This document shows positions 50,911 through 58,989 of a DNA stretch of 64,000 bases, in pieces. Location: positions 62,001 through 126,000 of the forward strand of contig NZ_WKJJ01000002.1 of the NCBI RefSeq assembly GCF_009674485.1. Direction: 5' to 3'. The position numbers were made by a program, and so were the translations under genes. A model generated the notes under the pieces. The model was given only the letters and a program-made list of their open reading frames with translations, was not told the DNA's origin and did not search any database. The stretch is from Pseudoduganella rivuli (GTDB lineage: Bacteria; Pseudomonadota; Gammaproteobacteria; Burkholderiales; Burkholderiaceae_D). The stretch's first letter is position 1; each line of letters begins with the position of its first letter.

Positions 50911-51969
50911 ATGTTCTATCGCGAAACCGGCCAATTCAAAACCAGTTACGAAACGGATGGTCAGATCCTGCCGATCCGGCAGGACCGCAACATGCTGTTC
51001 GCCACGATGGCCGTGGCGCTGGTGGCCCTGCCCTTCGTGGCGTCGCCCTACATGCTGTCGGCGATCCTGATTCCCTTCCTGATTTTTTCGCTGGCCGCGC
51101 TGGGCCTGAACATCCTGACCGGCTATGCGGGCCAGCTGTCGCTCGGTACCGCCGCCTTCATGGCGGTGGGCGCCTTTGCTTCGTATAACTTCGTGCTGCG
51201 CATCCCTGGCATTCCGATCCTCCTGGCGTTCGTGCTGGGCGGCCTGTGCGCCGCGCTGGTGGGCATTGCATTCGGCTTGCCATCGCTGCGCATCCGCGGC
51301 TTTTACCTGGCAGCGGCCACGCTGGCCACGCAATTTTTTGTCGTCTGGTGCCTGACCAAGATCGGCTGGCTGACCAATTACAGCTCGTCGGGCGTGATCA
51401 CGGCGCAAAAAATTGAAATCCTGGGCTTCGCCTTTGACACGCCGGCCACCAAGTATGTGCTGGTGCTGCTGGTGGTGGCCGTGATGGCGCTGCTGGCGAA
51501 AAACATGGTGCGCTCCAACGTGGGCCGCTCGTGGATGGCCGTGCGCGACATGGACGTGGCGGCCGAAGTGATCGGCTTCCGCCTGATGCGCACCAAGCTG
51601 CTGGCGTTCGCCGTCAGTTCGTTCTACTGCGGCGTGGCCGGTGCGCTGTATGCGTTTGCCTACCTGGGCACGGTGGAACCGGAAGCGTACAACCTGGAAC
51701 TGTCGTTCCGCATCCTGTTCATGATCATCATTGGCGGCGTCGGCTCCATCCTCGGCTGCTTCCTGGGCGCGGCCTTCATCGTGCTGCTGCCGGTGTTCCT
51801 GAATATCCTGGCGCACAGCCTGGCGCTGCCGACCAGCGTGGCGTCCAACCTGGAACTGATGGTGTTTGGCGCCCTGATTATTTTCTTCCTGATCGTGGAA
51901 CCCCACGGTCTGGCGCGTTTGTGGCAAATCGGTAAAGAAAAATTGCGCCTGTGGCCTTTCCCGCACTGA
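50911..51969 (+). CDS. LIV-type ABC permease (LivM-like)
   Basis: A 352-aa permease with about nine helices: LAALGLNILTGYAGQLSLGT is the diagnostic LivM motif, and IIIGGVGSILGCFLGAAFIV carries the coupling loop. A hydrophilic ~30-residue N-terminus (FYRETGQFKTSYETDGQILP) precedes the first helix, typical of this subgroup associated with acyl-CoA ligases. AAGGAG upstream, 12 bp after LivH-like. Confidence 0.93.
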   Translation: MFYRETGQFKTSYETDGQILPIRQDRNMLFATMAVALVALPFVASPYMLSAILIPFLIFSLAALGLNILTGYAGQLSLGTAAFMAVGAFASYNFVLRIPGIPILLAFVLGGLCAALVGIAFGLPSLRIRGFYLAAATLATQFFVVWCLTKIGWLTNYSSSGVITAQKIEILGFAFDTPATKYVLVLLVVAVMALLAKNMVRSNVGRSWMAVRDMDVAAEVIGFRLMRTKLLAFAVSSFYCGVAGALYAFAYLGTVEPEAYNLELSFRILFMIIIGGVGSILGCFLGAAFIVLLPVFLNILAHSLALPTSVASNLELMVFGALIIFFLIVEPHGLARLWQIGKEKLRLWPFPH

Positions 51970-51999
51970 GCGTAGACAACCCATCCAGGAGACCTGAAC

Positions 52000-53304
52000 A
52001 TGACATACGTTAAAACCATCGCAGCCGCTGTCCTGCTTGCCACTGCTGGCGGCGCATTTGCCAATACCGAACAATTCATTGCCTTGCCGTCGTACCGCGT
52101 GGGCCCCTATGCCTCGGGCGGTTCCGGCTTTTATGGCGGCATCATCGATTACTTCAACCTCGTCAACGCCAACGGCGGCATCAACGGCGTCAAGCTGTCG
52201 TGGGAAGAATGCGAAACCGAATACAACGCGGCGCGCGGCGTCGAATGCTATGAGCGCATGAAGACCAAGAATGGCGGCGCCACGCTGGTCGAACCGCTGT
52301 CGACCGGTATCGCGTACGGCATCCTGGACCGCGTGGCCACCGACAAGGTGCCGATGACGACCTTGGGCTATGGCCGCTCCGACGCGGCCAACGGCAAAGT
52401 GTTCCCGTATGTGTTCCCGCTGATTACCAGCTACTGGAACCAGGCGGCCGCCATGATCAAGTACCTGGGCGACAAGAGCGGCGGTGTGGACAAGCTGAAG
52501 GGCAAGAAAATCGTCCACCTGTACCACGACTCCGCGTTCGGCAAGGAACCCCTGCCGGTGCTGGAAGCGCTGGCCAAGCAGCATGGCTTTGAACTGATCA
52601 AGATTCCGGTCGCGCCTCCCGGCAGCGAACAACAGTCGCAATGGCTGCAAATCCGCCAGGCCAAGCCCGATTACGTGATCCTGTGGGGCTGGGGCGTGAT
52701 GAATTCCGTCGCCATCAAGACCGCGCAGCGCAACGGCTTCCCGCGCGACAAGATGCTGGGCGTGTGGTGGGCCGGTTCCGAAGACGACACGGTGGCCGCC
52801 GGCGATGCCGCCAAGGGTTACACGTCGATGACGTTCAATACGCCGGGCAATTACCCCGTCATCGATGAACTGAAGAAGAAAGTGTACGCGGCCGGCAAGG
52901 GCAACCTGTCCGACCAGGCCCGCATTGGTTCCGTCTATCACATGCGCGGCATGACGGCCGGCATCCTGTGGACGGAAGCGATCCGCCACGCGCAGGAAAA
53001 ATTCGGCAAGGGCAAGCCGATGACGGGCGAGCAGGTTCGCTGGGGCCTGGAAAACATGAACATCGACGATGCGCGCCAGAAAGCGCTGGGCGCGTTCGGC
53101 ATGTTCCCGCCGGTGAAAACGTCATGCGACGACCACGAAGGTTCGGGCGCCGTCAAGGTGCAGCAGTGGGATGGCGCCAAATGGACCGCCATCACGCCGA
53201 ACTGGATCGTTGGCGACAAGGCGCTGACCCGCAAGCTGGTCGAGGAATCGTCCGCCAAATATGCGGAAGAGAAGAAGATCACGCCAGCCTGCGCCAAATC
53301 GTAA
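52000..53304 (+). CDS. LIV-type periplasmic substrate-binding protein
   Basis: A 434-aa protein with a Sec signal (MTYVKTIAAAVLLATAGGAF, cut near AFA-NT). Periplasmic-binding fold I of the LivK/amide-urea group: YRVGPYASGGSGFYGGIIDY, VKLSWEECETEYNAARGVEC, SWNQAAAMIKYLGD-like and HLYHDSAFGKEPLPVLEAL. It is longer than LivK (about 370) and has paired Cys residues at about 68 and 82, near the ligand cleft. The subgroup is reported with aromatic or fatty acid clusters, but the ligand cannot be read from sequence. Confidence 0.92.
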   Translation: MTYVKTIAAAVLLATAGGAFANTEQFIALPSYRVGPYASGGSGFYGGIIDYFNLVNANGGINGVKLSWEECETEYNAARGVECYERMKTKNGGATLVEPLSTGIAYGILDRVATDKVPMTTLGYGRSDAANGKVFPYVFPLITSYWNQAAAMIKYLGDKSGGVDKLKGKKIVHLYHDSAFGKEPLPVLEALAKQHGFELIKIPVAPPGSEQQSQWLQIRQAKPDYVILWGWGVMNSVAIKTAQRNGFPRDKMLGVWWAGSEDDTVAAGDAAKGYTSMTFNTPGNYPVIDELKKKVYAAGKGNLSDQARIGSVYHMRGMTAGILWTEAIRHAQEKFGKGKPMTGEQVRWGLENMNIDDARQKALGAFGMFPPVKTSCDDHEGSGAVKVQQWDGAKWTAITPNWIVGDKALTRKLVEESSAKYAEEKKITPACAKS

Positions 53305-53357
53305 TCCCGCTGCGCCGCCTGCCGGCGGCGCAGCTTCCGTACTTACAGGGACCGCCT

Positions 53358-54206
53358 ATGAACATCGCCACCGCTCCAGAAACCGCCGCTGCCGCCAGCG
53401 CAGTGCAGCCCTACCTGTCGGTCAACAACGTGGAAGTCATTTACGACCACGTGATCCTCGTGCTGAAAGGCGTTTCGCTGCAAGTCCCGCAAGGGAAGAT
53501 CGTTGCGCTGCTGGGCGCCAACGGCGCCGGCAAGTCCACCACGCTGAAAACCATTTCCACGCTGCTGCGCGGCGAACGGGGCGACGTCACCAAGGGCGAA
53601 GTCACGTTCAAGGGTGAACGGGTCGACCAGCTGACACCCAATGAACTGGTGAAACGGGGCTTGTCGCAAGTGATGGAAGGGCGTCACTGCTTCGGCCACC
53701 TGACCATCGAAGAAAACCTGCTGACGGGCGCCTACACGCGCAGCCAGAGCCGCGCGGAATTGCGCGAATCGCTGGACAAGGTGTACCACTACTTCCCCCG
53801 CCTGAAAACGCGCCGCACCAGCCAGGCCGGCTACACGTCCGGCGGCGAACAGCAAATGTGCGCGATCGGCCGCGCGCTGATGGCCAAGCCGTCGATGATT
53901 TTGCTGGACGAACCATCGATGGGCATCGCGCCGCAAATCGTCGAAGAAATCTTTGGCATCGTGAAGGACTTGAATACCAAGGAAAACGTGTCGTTCCTGC
54001 TGGCCGAACAAAACACCATGGTGGCGCTGCGCTACGCGGACTTCGGCTACATCCTGGAAAACGGTCGCGTGGTGATGGAAGGCGCGGCGTCCGACCTGGC
54101 CAGCAATGAAGACGTCAAGGAGTTTTACCTGGGCATGTCCGGCGCCGGCCGCAAGAGCTTCCGCGACATGAAGTTTTACCGCCGCCGCAAACGCTGGCTG
54201 GCTTGA
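53358..54206 (+). CDS. LIV-type ABC transporter ATPase (LivF-like)
   Basis: 282 aa from ATG 53358 with CAGGGAC upstream. Walker A GANGAGKST, QVMEGRHCFGHLTIEENLL (the LivF ME-GR-xxF Q-loop), signature YTSGGEQQMCAIGRALM, Walker B ILLDEPSMGIAP and H-loop LAEQN. The C-terminal KSFRDMKFYRRRKRWLA tail extends beyond E. coli LivF (237 aa). Upstream frames to 52968 are a shadow of the binding-protein gene. Confidence 0.93.
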   Translation: MNIATAPETAAAASAVQPYLSVNNVEVIYDHVILVLKGVSLQVPQGKIVALLGANGAGKSTTLKTISTLLRGERGDVTKGEVTFKGERVDQLTPNELVKRGLSQVMEGRHCFGHLTIEENLLTGAYTRSQSRAELRESLDKVYHYFPRLKTRRTSQAGYTSGGEQQMCAIGRALMAKPSMILLDEPSMGIAPQIVEEIFGIVKDLNTKENVSFLLAEQNTMVALRYADFGYILENGRVVMEGAASDLASNEDVKEFYLGMSGAGRKSFRDMKFYRRRKRWLA

Positions 54207-54217
54207 CGAGGGCACGC

Positions 54218-54568
54218 ATGAATATCGAGAAAGCCAAGGAATTTTGCCGCAGCCTGCCGGGCGCCACGGAAGATATCAAATGGGGCGCGGACCTGGTGTT
54301 TTCAGTCGGTGAAAAGATGTTCGCGGTGACGGGAGATTGCGTCGCCGCCGGGGGCATCAGCTTCAAAGTCGACGATGACCGCTTTCTCGAACTGACTGAC
54401 CGCCAGGGCATCATTCCCGCGCCGTACCTGGCGCGCGCCAAGTGGGTCAAGATCGAAGATTTGAAAGCAGTCAGCGACGCGGAGGCGTCGGAACTATTAA
54501 AGCGTTCGTACGAACTGGTGTTCGGCAAACTGACCAAAAAACTGCAGCGGGAAATCAAGGATGCGTGA
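54218..54568 (+). CDS. MmcQ/YjbR-family protein
   Basis: 116 aa from ATG 54218, with GAGGG upstream (the frame is open from a TTG at 54203). Family signature: LPGATEDIKWGADLVFSVGEKMF and RAKWVKIEDLKAVSDAEASELLKRSYELV. The CyaY-like double-winged fold binds DNA in some members; the role in this operon is unknown. It is between the LivF-like ATPase and the PaaK-like ligase, co-directional with tight spacing. Confidence 0.9.
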   Translation: MNIEKAKEFCRSLPGATEDIKWGADLVFSVGEKMFAVTGDCVAAGGISFKVDDDRFLELTDRQGIIPAPYLARAKWVKIEDLKAVSDAEASELLKRSYELVFGKLTKKLQREIKDA

Positions 54569-54569
54569 C

Positions 54570-55847
54570 ATGAGCGACACCCATATCGGCAGCACCCTGG
54601 ACACGCTGGACAGCCTGGAAACGCGCGATCCGGAACAGCGCGAAGGCGAATTGCTGGCGCGTCTGCCAGGCCTGGTGGCGCGCGCGCAAAGCGCTTCCGG
54701 CTGGAGCCGTATCCTGCACGGCATCGACCCGCGCGATATCCACAGCCGCAAGGCGCTGGCCGCGCTGCCCGTGACGCGCAAGTCCGACCTGAAGGCATTG
54801 CAGCAGCAGGAACGTCCGTTCGGCGGCCTGAACGCCACCGCGGTCGGCCAGCTGAAGCGCGTCTACATGTCGCCCGGCCCCATTTTCGATCCGGAAGGCG
54901 TGGGCCCCGACTGGTGGCGTTTTTCGCGTCCCCTGTACGCGGCCGGCGTGCGCGCCGGCGGCTTGTTGCAAAACTGCTTCGCGTACCACTTCACGCCGGC
55001 CGCCTTCATGGTGGAAAGCGGCGCCGCGCATTTGGGCTGCCCCGTGATCCCGGCTGGCAGCGGCCAGACGGAACAGCAGGTGCAAGCCATGACATTGCTG
55101 CGGCCGGACACCTATGTCGGCACGCCATCGTTCCTGAAAATCATTATTGAAAAAGCGCGCGACATGGGCGCCGATATCTCGTGCCTGAAACATGCGCTGG
55201 TCAGCGCGGAAGCGCTGCCGGAATCACTGCGGCGCTGGCTGATCGACCATGGCGTGCCCAGCGTGCTGCAAGCCTATGCGTCGGCCGATGCGGGCAGCAT
55301 GGCGTATGAGACCAGTACCGATGGCGTGGTGCATCCCGGCATGGTGCTCGATGAAGACGTCTTGCTGGAAATCGTCCGTCCCGGCAGCGGCGAGCCGGTG
55401 GCGCCCGGCGAAGTGGGCGAAGTGGTGGTCACCGTGTTCAATCCGGATTACCCGCTGATCCGCTTCGGCACCGGCGACTTGTCGGCCGTGCTGGCGGATG
55501 CGGGGCCATCGCCGTGCGGCCGCACCAATGTGCGCATGCGCGGCTGGATGGGCCGCGCCGACCAGACCACCAAGGTGCGCGCCATGTTCGTGCATCCGGC
55601 CCAGGTCAATGAAATCGCGCGCCGCCACCCGGAAATTTTGAAAGCGCGCCTGGTGGTATCGGGCCGCGTCTCCAACGACGTCATGACCCTGCATTGCGAA
55701 GTCGACAATCCGGGTACCGCTTATGCGCCGCCCATCATAGAGACTATACGGGACCTGACCAAGCTGCGGGGCGAGGTGCAATTCGCGGTTCGCGGCAGTT
55801 TGCCGAACGATGGCAAGGTGATCGACGACGTACGCGACTATTCGTGA
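54570..55847 (+). CDS. Phenylacetate-CoA ligase-like (PaaK family) protein lacking the P-loop
   Basis: About 425 aa from ATG 54570, preceded by AAGGATG. PaaK-like fold: N-terminal LPVTRKSDLKALQQQERPF, central HALVSAEALPESLRRWL, A5-like LQAYASADAGSMAYE, FNPDYPLIRFGTGDLSAVL (A7) and GWMGRADQTTKVRAMFVHPA (A8, with the Arg-Asp pair). The usual ATP-phosphate loop (SSGTTGKP in PaaK) is replaced by VYMSPGPIFDPEG, so ATP use is uncertain. Last gene of the LIV-type operon; it may be a pseudo-enzyme, an acyl carrier or an atypical ligase. Confidence 0.85.
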   Translation: MSDTHIGSTLDTLDSLETRDPEQREGELLARLPGLVARAQSASGWSRILHGIDPRDIHSRKALAALPVTRKSDLKALQQQERPFGGLNATAVGQLKRVYMSPGPIFDPEGVGPDWWRFSRPLYAAGVRAGGLLQNCFAYHFTPAAFMVESGAAHLGCPVIPAGSGQTEQQVQAMTLLRPDTYVGTPSFLKIIIEKARDMGADISCLKHALVSAEALPESLRRWLIDHGVPSVLQAYASADAGSMAYETSTDGVVHPGMVLDEDVLLEIVRPGSGEPVAPGEVGEVVVTVFNPDYPLIRFGTGDLSAVLADAGPSPCGRTNVRMRGWMGRADQTTKVRAMFVHPAQVNEIARRHPEILKARLVVSGRVSNDVMTLHCEVDNPGTAYAPPIIETIRDLTKLRGEVQFAVRGSLPNDGKVIDDVRDYS

Positions 55848-55938
55848 TTTCTGTGGCTTTCATCCAACGTGGGAGCAGGCTGGCGGGATATGGCGGATAA
55901 TAATGCCTTCCTACCAGCTGTCATAACACATAAAAATC

Positions 55939-56514
55939 ATGCAAGACTTCCACCACAACCGCGCACGCGCCCTCCTCGAAACTGCGGAAGAAATCTTTGA
56001 CAAAGCCACTGTCGATGCGTCCGTGACGCGTATGGCGGATGAGCTGAATGCCCGCTTCAACAGCCCGGACAACCAGGAATTCCCGCTGGTGCTGGGCGTG
56101 ATGGGCGGCGCCGTGGTGTTCACCGGTAACCTGTTGCCGCAACTGACCTTCCCGCTGGAATTCGACTATATCCACGTCAGCCGCTACGGCGACGAAGACA
56201 AGGGCGGCCAGGTGGTGTGGAAAGTCATTCCCCGCTCGAACGTGGCCGGCCGTACCGTCATCGTGCTGGACGACATCCTGGACGAAGGCGAAACCCTGGC
56301 CCACGTCAAGGAACGCCTGCTGGACATGGGCGCATCGGAAGTCATCCTGGCCGTGTTCGCGGACAAGGCCATCGGCAAGACCAAACCGGTCAAGCCGGAC
56401 CTGGTCGGCATCACGATCCCGAACCGCTTCGTGGTCGGCTTCGGCATGGATGCGTATGGCTACTGGCGCAATTTGCCAGGGCTGTGGGCCATCAAGACCG
56501 AAGACAGCAAGTAA
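55939..56514 (+). CDS. hpt: Hypoxanthine-guanine phosphoribosyltransferase
   Basis: A 191-aa type I PRTase: PRPP motif VIVLDDILDEGETLAHVKE, DYIHVSRYGDEDKGG flexible-loop region and VGFGMDAYGYWRNLPGLWAI at the purine-binding end. It salvages hypoxanthine and guanine to IMP and GMP in the cytoplasm. The residue after the PRPP acidic pair (IL in place of the usual IYDTG-like spacing) fits the longer beta-proteobacterial version. Monocistronic. Confidence 0.92.
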   Translation: MQDFHHNRARALLETAEEIFDKATVDASVTRMADELNARFNSPDNQEFPLVLGVMGGAVVFTGNLLPQLTFPLEFDYIHVSRYGDEDKGGQVVWKVIPRSNVAGRTVIVLDDILDEGETLAHVKERLLDMGASEVILAVFADKAIGKTKPVKPDLVGITIPNRFVVGFGMDAYGYWRNLPGLWAIKTEDSK

Positions 56515-56594
56515 GTCATCACCAACCTATTCCCCCGCTGACGGGATTTCTCGTCAGCAATTTCTCTTTGACTGTACCCAATCCGGGTACTAAG

Positions 56595-57209
56595 ATGCCC
56601 ATTATGGGTATCTTTGCGGACGTACTGTTTTCCAAGACACAGCAACGTGTGCTGGCCATCCTGTATGGTCAGCCATACCGTTCCTTTTACGCCAATGAAA
56701 TCATTTCCCTGGCCGCCTGCGGTTCCGGCGCGGTGCAGCGCGAACTGGCCAGCCTGGAACAATCCGGCCTGCTGCATGCCTGGCGTTCAGGCAATCAAAA
56801 ACACTACCAGGTCAACCACGAGGCGCCAATCTTCGAGGAATTGCACGGCATCGTCGTGAAAACCTTCGGTACGGGCGAAGCCATCAAGGCGGCGCTGGCG
56901 CCGGTGCTGGACCAGATGCAAGCCGTGTTTATCCATGGCGACGCGGTGGAAGGCACCGTGCATGGCGGCGGCACCATCGAACTGGTGGCCGTGGCGCCGG
57001 AAGCGCTGCACGCGCAATTGAAGGAAGTGCTGGCGACATTGCCGCCGATGCTGGGACGCGATATCGCGCCCGTGTGCTATACGGCCGACACGTTCTGGAT
57101 GCAGTGGCGGGCCAATGACGTCGCGCTGAAGAGCGTGATGGAAAAAACCAAGATTTTCATCAAGGGCGCCGACGCCGACCTGGCGAAACTGGCCGGCGCG
57201 GGATCGTAA
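56595..57209 (+). CDS. Winged-helix regulator fused to a degenerate nucleotidyltransferase-like domain
   Basis: 204 aa from ATG 56595. Residues ~1-95 are a MarR/ArsR-type winged helix (KTQQRVLAILYGQPYRSFYA, SGAVQRELASLEQSGLLHAW). The C-terminal half has the position and hydrophobic pattern of a minimal nucleotidyltransferase, but where active members read GSxAxG then DxD, this reads HGDAVEGTVHGGGTIELVAV: both catalytic Asp residues are lost. The domain may therefore only bind nucleotide or protein. Single gene, convergent with the MBL hydrolase (1-bp gap). Confidence 0.75.
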   Translation: MPIMGIFADVLFSKTQQRVLAILYGQPYRSFYANEIISLAACGSGAVQRELASLEQSGLLHAWRSGNQKHYQVNHEAPIFEELHGIVVKTFGTGEAIKAALAPVLDQMQAVFIHGDAVEGTVHGGGTIELVAVAPEALHAQLKEVLATLPPMLGRDIAPVCYTADTFWMQWRANDVALKSVMEKTKIFIKGADADLAKLAGAGS

Positions 57210-57210
57210 A

Positions 57211-58122
57211 TCAACCGTCGTTCAATAAATAACCGTCTTCGATCCGCGCACTGCATGCGCGCACCAGTTGCTTGACGGTCCACTGCGCCACCTCTTCCGG
57301 CGACTTGCCCAGGTACCGCTGCGATGCGGCGACAATAATCGGCAGCGATGCAAACAGCGCCGGCACGTCGTCCACCTTCATCCGCTGTTTTTCCAGCAGC
57401 AGGAATTTCAACAGCACCTTCACCGCGTATTCCGCATTGCGCGCCGGATTCCCCGACAGGAAATCGAGTCGCGTGCGGGCCCGCTTCAGCGCCTGCGCCA
57501 CGTCCGTGAACACGGCGCCATGCCCCGGCACCACCACGCGCGCGTCGAGCGATGCGATCAAGTCCAGGGTCGCGCGTTCTTCCGCGAAGCCGGATTCGCC
57601 ATCGAGTTCCGGGAAGATCACGCCAAAGCCGTTTTGCCACAGCGCGTCGGCGGAAATCAGGATCCCTTCCTGTGCGCAGAACAGCATCAGCGAATGCGCA
57701 TCGTGGCCGGGTGCGCCCAGCACGTCCCACGCCATGTCCGCCATCGTCAGCTTGTCGCCCGGCGACAGCGTGCCGTCAAATGAAAAACGGGGGCAAGTCT
57801 GTCCGGTGGCCTTGAAACTCAGCTTGTCTTCATCCCAGTGCCGCACGTTGCCCGCTTCCGATACGGGAATATGCGTGGCGCTGCCGAAATGCGCCTGCAG
57901 GATCGCGTTGCCGCCGCAATGGTCGGAGTGCAGGTGCGTGTTGACGATGCGGTCCAGGCGGCGGCCGTGCAGCGCGTGGCGCACCAGCGCCAGCGTTTGC
58001 TGTTCGTGCAGCACGTAGCCGGTATCGACAAGGGTCGCATCGTGGCGGCCCAGCATCAGGACATTGTTCGACGAGAGCCAGCCTCGCTCAAACACATGGA
58101 TGTTGTCGTGCAAAACCGTCAT
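57211..58122 (-). CDS. MBL-fold metallo-hydrolase
   Basis: A 303-aa metallo-beta-lactamase-fold enzyme. Zinc ligands: NTHLHSDHCGG (HxHxDH), GAPGHDAHSLML (His) and VVPGHGAVF (His), with Asp in LISADALW. The N-terminal SSNNVLMLGRHDATLVDTG is shared with glyoxalase II-like hydrolases; the C-terminal ~100 residues are helical. Substrate unknown (thioester or glutathione conjugate hydrolysis is common in this group). Four bases after the DUF1289 gene, so co-transcribed. Confidence 0.9.
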   Translation of the reverse strand: MTVLHDNIHVFERGWLSSNNVLMLGRHDATLVDTGYVLHEQQTLALVRHALHGRRLDRIVNTHLHSDHCGGNAILQAHFGSATHIPVSEAGNVRHWDEDKLSFKATGQTCPRFSFDGTLSPGDKLTMADMAWDVLGAPGHDAHSLMLFCAQEGILISADALWQNGFGVIFPELDGESGFAEERATLDLIASLDARVVVPGHGAVFTDVAQALKRARTRLDFLSGNPARNAEYAVKVLLKFLLLEKQRMKVDDVPALFASLPIIVAASQRYLGKSPEEVAQWTVKQLVRACSARIEDGYLLNDG

Positions 58123-58126
58123 GGCG

Positions 58127-58342
58127 TCATCCGAAGTCGATCAATTCTTCGCGGCGGCGGATTTCTTCCCACACGGCCCGCTTGAATTGGTCATCGGCGC
58201 GCGACCACGCGACGATTTCATCGATGGTACGCAAACAGCCTTCGCAAAAACCGGTGTCCCGGTTCATTTTGCACAGGCTGACGCAGGGGGAAGGCACCGT
58301 GGCGCCAGCCAGCGGCGCCGCGCTTGGGATTTCAGTGCTCAT
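58127..58342 (-). CDS. DUF1289 Fe-S-like small protein
   Basis: 71 aa. The DUF1289 pattern is complete: SPCVSLCKMN, then FCEGCLRTIDEIVAWS with four Cys that probably bind a metal or Fe-S cluster, and a C-terminal WEEIRRREEL helix. Function unknown; DUF1289 genes are often next to MBL or tRNA-modification genes. First gene of a two-gene operon, divergent from the RHH regulator. Confidence 0.88.
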   Translation of the reverse strand: MSTEIPSAAPLAGATVPSPCVSLCKMNRDTGFCEGCLRTIDEIVAWSRADDQFKRAVWEEIRRREELIDFG

Positions 58343-58495
58343 TGCGAGAATTTCAATAAAGAGTGCAACATTTTACCGCGCCGGGCTTCCCGGCAGTATG
58401 CAGCGGCCTGGAGCGATGCTTCTATCGCCGTCCAGGCGGGTACGCCGGCGGCTCCTATTTCTGTGGCCACCTTACCGCAAAGTGCACGATTGTGC

Positions 58496-58523
58496 TTGAA
58501 ATCCGATATTTCACCCCTATACT
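58496..58523 (+). promoter_or_regulatory. Sigma70 promoter of the RHH gene
   Basis: TTGAAA (58496-58501), 16-bp spacer and TATACT (58518-58523): a near-consensus promoter. The predicted start (about 58530) falls inside the ACCATCC palindrome. Confidence 0.6.
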
Positions 58524-58552
58524 ACCATCCATGTGGATGGTTTATGGATGGT
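58524..58552. promoter_or_regulatory. Operator: ACCATCC palindrome plus third half-site
   Basis: ACCATCC-ATGT-GGATGGT (58524-58541) is perfectly symmetric and is followed by another GGATGGT at 58546-58552. It overlaps the transcription start and precedes a ribbon-helix-helix gene by 12 bp, the typical layout for autorepression. Confidence 0.6.
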
Positions 58553-58564
58553 AAAGGACAAGAT

Positions 58565-58978
58565 ATGGCAGTGCACGAACTCAAACCCAAGAACACGGAT
58601 TCGGAAAAAATCACGATCAACCTCGGCCCGGTCGACCTCGGCCAGATCGATTTGCTGGTGCAGGAAGGCTTTTATGCCAACCGCACCGACTTGATCCGTA
58701 CCGCCATCCGCAACCAGCTGGCCCAGCACGGCGAGGCGATACGGCAAACCGTTGCCCGCAAAAGCCTGGTGCTGGGCATGCAACATTACAGCCGCGCCGA
58801 CCTGGAAGCGGTGCAAGCTGCCGGCGAGCGCCTGCAAATCCAGGTACTCGGCCTGGCCAGCATTGCCCCCGACGTGCCGGCCGAACTGGCGCTGGCAACC
58901 ATAGAATCCATTACGGTGTTAGGCGCGCTGCATGCCAGCGCCGCCGTCAGGAGCGCCCTTGCAGGGCGCATCCATTAA
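58565..58978 (+). CDS. Ribbon-helix-helix (CopG/Arc-like) regulator
   Basis: 137 aa from ATG 58565 (the frame is open from 58064 but only this start follows the promoter). An RHH core: KITINLGPVDLGQIDLLVQE (ribbon and helix A), GFYANRTDLIRTAIRNQLAQ (helix B). The C-terminal ~80 residues are helical and may oligomerise or sense a ligand. It is 11 bp before a PHB-depolymerase-family gene, so it may control polyester or ester metabolism as well as itself. Confidence 0.85.
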   Translation: MAVHELKPKNTDSEKITINLGPVDLGQIDLLVQEGFYANRTDLIRTAIRNQLAQHGEAIRQTVARKSLVLGMQHYSRADLEAVQAAGERLQIQVLGLASIAPDVPAELALATIESITVLGALHASAAVRSALAGRIH

Positions 58979-58989
58979 GGAGAATTCCC

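Noticed and set aside
50368..52989. 873-codon antisense frame across the LIV transporter genes
   Set aside because: Spans three convincing genes on the other strand and has shadow composition.
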